Shown piece by piece: positions 1-4,900 of a DNA stretch of 10,777 nucleotides. A program made the translations under genes and the position numbers. The DNA is from Bacteroidales bacterium (GTDB lineage Bacteria; Bacteroidota; Bacteroidia; Bacteroidales; UBA1402), in the NCBI GenBank assembly GCA_003506275.1, contig DOBD01000028.1, forward strand, positions 1 through 10,777. Reading direction: 5' to 3'. Position 1 is the stretch's first letter; every line of letters starts with the position of its first letter. The notes beneath the pieces were generated by a model. The model saw nothing but the letters and a program-made list of their open reading frames with translations, had not been told where the DNA came from and searched no databases.

Positions 1-112
1 GCTGGCGGTGCGCTCCCGCAGTGGAAACAAGCAGCTGCCACCTCGTAAGAAAGAGCCAACAATCTGGGATAAACACTATTCCAACGCTTCCAAACACCGA
101 ATAACGACCTTT
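1..112. other. Unassigned left edge
   Basis: No gene can be assigned with confidence. The first 50 bases are more GC-rich than what follows and could be the 3' end of a gene entering from the left. Plus-strand frame 1 stops at 46-48. Frame 2 stays open to a stop near 140, but that would run through the palindromic operator region, which argues against it. Neither reading gives a peptide I recognise. The bases before the palindrome, about 60-110, show no clear hairpin or terminator. Confidence 0.3.
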
Positions 113-151
113 TATAGTTTATTAACTATCGTCTATAGTTGATAAACTATA
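113..151. promoter_or_regulatory. Paired BlaI-type operators within the operon promoter
   Basis: Two dyads of the form ATAGTT-N4-AACTAT lie at 114-129 (spacer TATT) and 135-150 (spacer GATA), 5 nt apart, so their centres are 21 bp apart, about two helical turns. The whole block is itself a palindrome: 113-129 matches the reverse complement of 135-151 at 16 of 17 positions. BlaI/MecI repressors bind short dyads upstream of their own operons as dimers, so this is the natural operator for the repressor that starts at 193. Possible -7 boxes overlap the dyads: TATAGTTG at 134-141, with TTTT 20 nt upstream, or TATATTTT at 148-155. Repressor binding would then block RNA polymerase. The dyad is seen directly; its assignment to this repressor is inference. 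Confidence 0.75.
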
Positions 152-192
152 TTTTTTAGTTCATTTACATAACCAACATAGCCGAGTCAACC

Positions 193-570
193 ATGCAACA
201 GAAAGCACTGACACAGAAGGAAGAAGAAATCATGGGCTTTTTTTGGGAGAAAGGTCCCCTGTTTGTCAAACAGCTCCTTGACTATTATGACGAGCCCAAA
301 CCCCATTTCAATACCCTTTCAACCATCGTCAGGGGATTAGAAGAAAAGGGTTTCCTTTCACACACCGTTTACGGCAACACCTATCAATACCATGCCATCA
401 TCACGGAGGAGGCCTACAGCAAAGCCACCCTCAGGCAAGTGGTCAAAAAGTACTTTGACAATTCCTATCTAGGCGTTGTCTCATCACTGGTGAAAGAAGA
501 GACCATCTCACTCGACGACCTCAAAAAACTGATAGCCGACGTAGAAAAGGCTCACAAACAAACCAGATAA
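193..570 (+). CDS. BlaI/MecI/CopY-family transcriptional repressor
   Basis: This is a 125-residue winged-helix repressor of the BlaI/MecI family (Penicillinase_R), at the usual family length. The N-terminal part, about residues 5-70, carries the DNA-binding domain: a helix rich in Glu and aromatic residues (KEEEIMGFFWEKGP), the recognition region (HFNTLSTIVRGLEEKGFL) and a wing ending near TYQYHAI. Residues 72-125 form the helical dimerisation tail. In staphylococcal BlaI and MecI, repression is relieved by cleavage of an Asn-Phe bond in this tail; here the aligned residues appear to be Ser98-Leu99. The gene begins just downstream of a paired dyad operator and ends 2 nt before the M56 peptidase gene, the standard repressor-protease arrangement. 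The ATG at 193 is chosen because it starts the canonical N-terminus. Family assignment is secure; the regulated process is unknown. Confidence 0.95.
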   Translation: MQQKALTQKEEEIMGFFWEKGPLFVKQLLDYYDEPKPHFNTLSTIVRGLEEKGFLSHTVYGNTYQYHAIITEEAYSKATLRQVVKKYFDNSYLGVVSSLVKEETISLDDLKKLIADVEKAHKQTR

Positions 571-572
571 CC

Positions 573-2384
573 ATGGGTCTCTTTATACTCCATATGGCTA
601 AAACAGCCCTCTGCCTGGCACTGTTCTACCTTTTCTACAAACTACTGTTGAGCAGGGACACCTTTCATCGCTTCAACCGCATCGCCTTGCTCAGCCTGTT
701 GCTGATAGCCGTGACCCTCCCCTTCATTCACCTCAGTTTACCCCAAATCCCGGAGAATGGACTATCCATAGACGTAGGCCAAACAGCCCCAATTCAGGAG
801 TCAATGGTGATCACCACAGAATTTACGGAATCAAGCCCCAAAAAAGAACCATTTCCCTGGGTCATCACCCTTTTATCCATCTACCTGACAGGCTTTGCCT
901 TGTTTCTGGGGAGGTTCATTTGGATGCAGTACCGCCTCTATCGGTTGATGCACCGTTGCCACACCATCACAACAAAGAACGACCACACCCTTTACGTACA
1001 CCGGGAAACTCAGGCACCCTTTAGTTGGATGTCGCTCATTTTCATCTCAGAAAAAGACCTGTCGGAAAACGGCCCGGAAATCATCGCACACGAACTGGCG
1101 CACATCAAACAAAAACACTCCTGGGATCTGTTATTGGTAGAAACCTGCCTCATTTTCCAATGGTTCAACCCGGCAGCCTGGCTCATCAAGCAGGAACTCC
1201 AAAGCATCCACGAATTCGAAGCTGACGACGTGGTGCTCAAACAAGGCATCGATGCAAAAAAATACCAACTATTGCTAATTAAAAAGGCTGTTGGCACAAG
1301 GCTCTACTCTATGGCCAACAGCCTTAATCACAGTTCACTTAAAAAACGTATAACTATGATGATCAAAGAAAAATCCCATCCATGGGCACGTCTGAAGTAC
1401 GTGTGTTTCGCTCCTGTCGCATTCATTACCGTCATGGCTTTCGCCCATCCCGACGTCAACCAATTGGAGCAACGTTCTACCGAACAGTTCAAGGCTGTTT
1501 TAAACCAGGACACACCAACTTCAATAGACCTGCCGATTACGAACAAAGGTACAAACAACCAGCCGAAATCCACAACACCGGCAGCGAAAAACAACCTGGC
1601 AGATGCCAAACCGCTGAAAGATGCCAAACCATTAAATGACGCCCAACCACTTAAAGACGCCCAGCTGCTGGCAGACAATCAGCAAAAAGCCTCAGCCGCT
1701 GCCACCATCAAGGGCAAGGTCATTGCCAAAGCGACCGGCAAAGCCCTACCGTCTGTCAGTATAGCGGTTGTCAACGCTCAAAGTCGAGTCATTGATGCCA
1801 CCAGGAGCGGTGATGACGGCACCTTTACCCTGCAGGTGAAGAACCCTGACGACAAGCTGCAGTTTTCCTGCGTTGGTTACAAAATCGTGACGATACCACG
1901 CTCTAACTACAGCAGCGTGACGGCCCCACACTTCCAACTAAACGGTGACCCCAACAAGCCTATGACAGTGGCCCTTGATGAGGCCATGATGGAACTGGCG
2001 GAAACCGTTGTAGTCGGCTACGTTCCTAACAATCAAGCAAAAAACAGCAAGGAGACTACCAACGATGAATACCTCCTTGTTGAAAAACTAGCCACCTTCC
2101 CAGGTGGAGAAGAAGCGTTAATGAACTATTTAAGCCAGAACCTTCGTTATCCGACAGGAGCCCTGGAAAAGGGCATTGAAGGTGGCGTGGTCTGTTCCTG
2201 CGTAATCAGTGCCTCAGGCAAAGTCACGGAGGCCATTGTAAGCCGATCTGTCGATCCTGACCTGGACGCAGAAGCCGTACGTGTCATTCTAAACATGCCC
2301 AACTGGGACCCCGCCCTTCAAAACGGCAAACCCATGCCCGTTAAGGTCAGCATCCCCATCACATTCAAACGTCAGAAGTCCTAA
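573..2384 (+). CDS. BlaR1-like M56 metallopeptidase fused to a CarboxypepD_reg-like domain and a TonB C-terminal domain
   Basis: This is a 603-residue inner-membrane protein. Membrane segments are visible at about residues 5-26, 36-54, 95-117 and 273-291. Between the third and fourth lies the zinc peptidase: H173-E-L-A-H177 (HEXXH), with Glu214 in HEFEAD as the probable third ligand. This matches the M56 cytosolic protease of BlaR1/MecR1. After the last membrane segment come a Gln/Asn/Lys-rich linker with four DAxPLx-type repeats (344-367), a carboxypeptidase-regulatory-like beta-sandwich (about 378-445), a short ETVVVGY stretch (477-483) like that near the N-terminus of SusC receptors, and a TonB C-terminal domain (about 505-600, from FPGGEEALMNYL). 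The penicillin-binding sensor of true BlaR1 is absent, so the signal is probably not a beta-lactam. The gene follows the repressor by 2 nt. By analogy it would detect an envelope signal and trigger cleavage of the repressor; that role is inferred. Confidence 0.92.
   Translation: MGLFILHMAKTALCLALFYLFYKLLLSRDTFHRFNRIALLSLLLIAVTLPFIHLSLPQIPENGLSIDVGQTAPIQESMVITTEFTESSPKKEPFPWVITLLSIYLTGFALFLGRFIWMQYRLYRLMHRCHTITTKNDHTLYVHRETQAPFSWMSLIFISEKDLSENGPEIIAHELAHIKQKHSWDLLLVETCLIFQWFNPAAWLIKQELQSIHEFEADDVVLKQGIDAKKYQLLLIKKAVGTRLYSMANSLNHSSLKKRITMMIKEKSHPWARLKYVCFAPVAFITVMAFAHPDVNQLEQRSTEQFKAVLNQDTPTSIDLPITNKGTNNQPKSTTPAAKNNLADAKPLKDAKPLNDAQPLKDAQLLADNQQKASAAATIKGKVIAKATGKALPSVSIAVVNAQSRVIDATRSGDDGTFTLQVKNPDDKLQFSCVGYKIVTIPRSNYSSVTAPHFQLNGDPNKPMTVALDEAMMELAETVVVGYVPNNQAKNSKETTNDEYLLVEKLATFPGGEEALMNYLSQNLRYPTGALEKGIEGGVVCSCVISASGKVTEAIVSRSVDPDLDAEAVRVILNMPNWDPALQNGKPMPVKVSIPITFKRQKS
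1602..1673 (+). repeat. Four 18-nt in-frame repeats coding for DAxPLx hexapeptides
   Basis: Inside the M56-TonB gene, four consecutive 18-nt units code for DAKPLK, DAKPLN, DAQPLK and DAQLLA (residues 344-367). They lie in the periplasmic linker between the last membrane segment and the carboxypeptidase-regulatory-like domain. The codons differ between units, so the repeat is better preserved in protein than in DNA. It probably acts as an extended spacer comparable to the Pro/Lys-rich arms of TonB proteins. It could change length by slippage, although the diverged codons make that less likely now. Confidence 0.7.
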
Positions 2385-2442
2385 TCTACAAGCATCTCGG
2401 TCAACTTCCCCAACCTCATGTTGTTCAAAAACAGCATCCCTT

Positions 2443-2478
2443 CAAGCCCTGAAAACGACAAACTTTCAGGGCTTGTTT
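2443..2478 (+). terminator. Rho-independent-type terminator of the blaI-M56 operon
   Basis: A perfect 12-bp stem pairs 2443-2454 (CAAGCCCTGAAA) with 2464-2475 (TTTCAGGGCTTG) around a 9-nt loop, followed by a short TTT. It lies 58 nt after the M56 stop codon. The T-tract is short, so termination may be partial. The downstream TTT also serves as part of the candidate -33 element of the next promoter. Confidence 0.75.
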
Positions 2479-2507
2479 ACATCAATTCCTAAAAAACTGT
2501 ATCTTTG
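2476..2507 (+). promoter_or_regulatory. Bacteroidota-type promoter for the structured leader and ssrA
   Basis: TATCTTTG at 2500-2507 is an exact match to the Bacteroidota -7 consensus TAnnTTTG. TTTA at 2476-2479 lies 20 nt upstream and fits the -33 TTTG element with one mismatch. Transcription would begin near 2513-2514, about 210 nt before mature tmRNA. I found no TAnnTTTG box between this site and 2725, so it is the best candidate promoter for both the structured RNA and tmRNA. The motif is seen directly; its use is inferred. Confidence 0.7.
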
Positions 2508-2540
2508 TACCGAAAGTTCTCCTAACATCGCTCTTTAATT

Positions 2541-2629
2541 GAAGGAGTTTTTTACAAGTTGGTAGATACGAAGCCAACGTGAAAAAACGAGGAAGGAGAT
2601 TTTTTTTAGAAGTAGGTAGCTACGAAGCC
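2541..2629 (+). repeat. Imperfect tandem direct repeat in the ssrA upstream region
   Basis: Unit 1 (2541-2575) and unit 2 (2592-2629) share the order GAAGGAG, a T-run, then AAGTnGGTAGnTACGAAGCC. The last 20-nt block differs at only two positions (2556-2575 against 2610-2629). The offset is 51 nt at the start and 54 nt at the end because the T-run of unit 2 is longer. Unit 2 supplies the 5' arm of the large fold at 2610-2707. Unit 1 can instead close a small hairpin, GTTGG (2558-2562) with CCAAC (2574-2578). This looks like a partial duplication of an RNA element. Confidence 0.65.
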
Positions 2630-2707
2630 GCAAGGCAGCATTGGATGGGAGCATACAAATGTATGTGACCTGACAATGCAACGCAGCAATGAAGTAGATG
2701 CCTGCTT
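2610..2707 (+). ncRNA. Putative structured RNA, 6S-like in outline, upstream of tmRNA
   Basis: No gene is evident here, but the 98 nt fold on paper into one long interrupted hairpin. The outer stem pairs 2610-2618 with 2699-2707 and, after one G-A mismatch, 2620-2623 with 2694-2697, with two G-U pairs. A central bubble follows, with a small GCC-GCAA-GGC hairpin (2627-2636, a GNRA loop) on its 5' side. An inner stem pairs GCATTG (2638-2643) with CAATGC (2674-2679). The apical hairpin pairs CATAC (2652-2656) with GTATG (2661-2665). Closing stem, bubble and terminal stem are the layout of 6S RNA, which sequesters RNA polymerase, and a Bacteroidota form (6S-Flavo) is known. The identity is only a suggestion from shape. 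It could instead be a processed tmRNA leader. No T-tract follows, so it probably runs into tmRNA. Confidence 0.45.
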
Positions 2708-2724
2708 ATAAAAAAAATATACAT

Positions 2725-3120
2725 GGGGATGATTGGTTTTGACAGCGGTCAGGACAGGTCCGTAAGCATGCAGTGCCTTGATTCTACGCACTTAAATCTC
2801 AGAATTAAAACCATATCTGGCGAAAACAACTACGCTCTCGCTGCTTGATCGAAGTACAGTAGATCTATGCTTAATCCCTGTCATAGTGGCGGGGACGGGA
2901 CATCACCCCCAGCTCACGTCCTGAAGCTTAAGGGAATCGGTGGTGCAGCAATATCGGGAATAGGATAAGATACGTCCGGGGTCTTGTCCGAAACTTTACG
3001 GAATAAGGCTTGAATAGGTGGCTTCGGTCCGGTTCTAGCACGAAAATCTAAGCGAAGATAAGCATGTAGAAAGCGTATTGGTTCACCGTTTGGACGAGGG
3101 TTCGACTCCCTCCATCTCCA
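2725..3120 (+). ncRNA. ssrA: Transfer-messenger RNA (tmRNA)
   Basis: This 396-nt RNA rescues stalled ribosomes by acting first as an alanyl-tRNA mimic and then as a short mRNA adding a degradation tag, with SmpB. The acceptor stem pairs GGGGATG (2725-2731) with CATCTCC (3113-3119), with one G-U pair; A3120 is the discriminator. The T-arm is GAGGG (3096-3100), TTCGACT, CCCTC (3108-3112). The tag frame starts at GGC (2819-2821), reads GENNYALAA and ends at TGA (2846-2848). The ALAA ending is the usual protease-recognition tail. After the discriminator the genome reads CCCA, not CCA, so the 3' CCA must be added after processing. The likely promoter is at 2476-2507, implying a long 5' leader removed by RNase P. 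A terminator follows at 3132. Assignment is secure. Confidence 0.97.
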
Positions 3121-3131
3121 CCCACGAAAAG

Positions 3132-3160
3132 CGCCTCCTCGACCACGAAGGAGGCGTTTC
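3132..3160 (+). terminator. Terminator of ssrA
   Basis: A perfect 8-bp GC-rich stem pairs CGCCTCCT (3132-3139) with AGGAGGCG (3149-3156) around a 9-nt loop. It is preceded by an A-run (3127-3130) and followed by TTTCTC. It starts 12 nt after the tmRNA discriminator base, the expected place for transcript ending and 3' trimming. Confidence 0.85.
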
Positions 3161-3191
3161 TCATGACTAACAGAGCATAAACCATGTAACA

Positions 3192-3572
3192 ATGCCGTCG
3201 ATCATTACACCACTCACACGATTCGTGCTGATTTTTTGTATAGTACTGGCAACTGCTTGCCAAGACGACACGTTGTCTCGTAGCGGCTTCGACACCCTTA
3301 TTGAACCAACTTCACATGGAAGTGTCACACTGGATGTAAACAAGGAAGAGAAGACCCTTTTATTGACAGGCATCATTACCGTTTCTACCGGCAACGTTGC
3401 CCTTCATGTAACATCACCGCAAGGAGATACGGCCTATACTGACACCATCGGGGCTGTGCGTACTGCTCACATTGACCAAACCTTCGATGCCATTGAGGGA
3501 GCCTGGAGTCTTTCATACCAAAGCCTTCAAGGGACTGGCGCCCTCAACGTACACCTGCAATCAGAACATTGA
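3192..3572 (+). CDS. Small predicted lipoprotein of unknown function
   Basis: This 126-residue protein starts with a lipoprotein signal: a hydrophobic stretch at about residues 11-22 ending ATAC, with Cys23 as the predicted lipidated residue. The residues after the cysteine are QDD. An acidic pair just after the cysteine resembles the lipoprotein export signal described for surface lipoproteins in Bacteroidota, so display on the cell surface is possible. The mature part (about 100 residues) alternates hydrophobic and polar residues, with LLLTGIITV, ALHVTSP, WSLSYQSL and ALNVHLQS, and looks like a small beta-sandwich. I do not recognise the family. The gene begins only 35 nt after the ssrA terminator stem, with no visible TAnnTTTG box in the gap, so it may depend on readthrough from ssrA. 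It converges with the transporter gene. Confidence 0.75.
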   Translation: MPSIITPLTRFVLIFCIVLATACQDDTLSRSGFDTLIEPTSHGSVTLDVNKEEKTLLLTGIITVSTGNVALHVTSPQGDTAYTDTIGAVRTAHIDQTFDAIEGAWSLSYQSLQGTGALNVHLQSEH

Positions 3573-3575
3573 TCA

Positions 3576-3606
3576 ACTGGTTCTTTCCCACTAAACAAGA
3601 AGCAGT
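3576..3606. terminator. Weak hairpin between convergent genes, possible bidirectional terminator
   Basis: ACTG (3576-3579) pairs with CAGT (3603-3606) and TTCTT (3581-3585) with AAGAA (3597-3601), separated by a G-G mismatch, around an 11-nt loop. It fills the 41-nt gap between the ends of the lipoprotein gene (plus) and the transporter gene (minus). There is no clear T-tract on either side, so termination is only a possibility. Confidence 0.3.
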
Positions 3607-3613
3607 ATGGTTA

Positions 3614-4825
3614 TTAGCGACCCACGGATTGCCCCTTGGGAGCCTTGATCAATTTGACCAACAACACCCCGATGACCAACATCACACCGGCCACGATGTA
3701 GGAGCCATTATAGGTGCCTGTCATATCGGCGACTCGACCACCGATAATGGGTCCGATTACGCCGGCAACACCCCAACCGGTAAAAATGATGCCATAGTTG
3801 ACACCAAGGTTTTTGATACCAAAGAAATCGGCCGTAATGGCTGGGAACAACGAAAAGATGGAACCATAGGCCAGGCCGGCGATGGCAGTACCCGCAATCA
3901 GCAAGGGAATGCTGTTGAAGAGGGCGAAGACGAACATATTGACTGCCTGCAGGCCAAACGCAATCAACATGGCGTTGGTACGACCCACCTTATCTGACAG
4001 AAACCCACCGGAAATACGGCCAGTTGCGTTAAAAACAGCCAGGATGACCACCAGAATAAACCCAGCCTGCCAATGCGCCTGTACCATAGCAATGCTGGCG
4101 ATGTGGCCAATAAGCATTAGACCGGCTGTTGCGCTCATCAGATAGGTTAGCCACAACAGGATGAACGGTCTGGTCTTGATCATGTCCTGCCACCTGAAAT
4201 CAGCCGCATGACTGGAGGCCGGTTTGTTAGGGCTCACAGCGGGCACATACCCAACAGGAGGATTTCTCAGAATAAGGGAAAAGACCGTCATGGCAACGAT
4301 CGACAGAATTCCCAAAAACAAGAAGGCTTGTTGAATGCTGGAAACAGCCAGCAATTGATTGGTCAACGGTGCGATGTACACAGCTGACAAACCAATGCCA
4401 GAAACCACAATGCCCGAAATCAAACCCTTCTTCCGAGGATCAAACCACTTAATGGCACAGGGAGTAGCAGCGGCGTAACCGAAACCCATCCCCAAACCAC
4501 TGATAACCCCGAAAGTCAGTACCATAATGGTCGGATTTTTGGCATACGCCGAACCAATTAAACCAGCACCAAACAACAAGCCCCCAATCAATGCGATGAT
4601 CCGGGGACCATATTTATCTTGCAGTCTACCACCGAAAATCGTCACAAACGCCAACACCGCAATACAAACAGTATACGGCAGGGAAGCCTCTGTATTAGAC
4701 CAACCCCATTCAGCCACCAAGGCTTTTTTTAAGATACTCCAGGAATAAAGAATGCCCAAAATCAGATTGATACCCAAGGCGGCGAACGTGACGATCCAAC
4801 CGGCATTGTTGTGCTGTTTGTTCAT
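3614..4825 (-). CDS. OFA-family major facilitator transporter (oxalate/formate antiporter-like)
   Basis: This is a 403-residue, 12-helix major facilitator. The conserved loop motif GGRLQDKYGPR follows helix 2 (about residues 65-75) and its second-half counterpart GGFLSDKVGR lies at 273-282. The N-terminus (ALGINLILGILYSWSILKKAL), the LGMGFGYAAATPCAIKWF block and the NYGIIFTGWGVAG block near residue 350 are typical of the OFA group, which includes OxlT and YhjX and carries small carboxylates. Aligned by eye to OxlT, the substrate-binding Arg272 corresponds to Arg270 here, but Lys355 corresponds to Trp351. Oxalate exchange is therefore unlikely, and a monocarboxylate such as pyruvate, lactate or formate fits better. 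The substrate is inferred. The gene lies 75 nt downstream of the GH28 gene with no strong terminator between them, so co-transcription is possible. It might remove acids from sugar fermentation. Confidence 0.88.
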   Translation of the reverse strand: MNKQHNNAGWIVTFAALGINLILGILYSWSILKKALVAEWGWSNTEASLPYTVCIAVLAFVTIFGGRLQDKYGPRIIALIGGLLFGAGLIGSAYAKNPTIMVLTFGVISGLGMGFGYAAATPCAIKWFDPRKKGLISGIVVSGIGLSAVYIAPLTNQLLAVSSIQQAFLFLGILSIVAMTVFSLILRNPPVGYVPAVSPNKPASSHAADFRWQDMIKTRPFILLWLTYLMSATAGLMLIGHIASIAMVQAHWQAGFILVVILAVFNATGRISGGFLSDKVGRTNAMLIAFGLQAVNMFVFALFNSIPLLIAGTAIAGLAYGSIFSLFPAITADFFGIKNLGVNYGIIFTGWGVAGVIGPIIGGRVADMTGTYNGSYIVAGVMLVIGVLLVKLIKAPKGQSVGR

Positions 4826-4900
4826 GAGATGTGGTTTAAGGTGGTTATTGAGCTTAAAAAATCGGCGTGAAGATACACATTTTCATTAAATCACTGGATA

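Noticed and set aside
2..142. Open plus-strand frame from the left edge
   Set aside because: It would run through the palindromic operator block and gives no recognisable C-terminus; another frame stops at 46-48. The correct choice cannot be made from this window.
573..2384. Beta-lactam resistance regulator (true BlaR1)
   Set aside because: The penicillin-binding sensor domain is absent; the C-terminal half is regulatory-like plus TonB.
2645..2668. Seven-codon ORF in the ssrA upstream region
   Set aside because: Very short, with no supporting signal, and its bases are explained by the apical hairpin.
2914..3263. Minus-strand open frames of 92 and 71 codons
   Set aside because: They are antisense to the tmRNA. 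The translations (for example GDGGSRTLVQ) are a familiar false product of ssrA genes.
3569..3997. Plus-strand open frame of 142 codons overlapping the lipoprotein end
   Set aside because: Antisense to the 3' part of the transporter gene; composition is rich in Asp, Gln and His with no domain.
4868..4875. TATCTTCA on the minus strand as promoter for the transporter
   Set aside because: Only a partial match to TAnnTTTG and no convincing -33 element; the gene may simply be co-transcribed with GH28.
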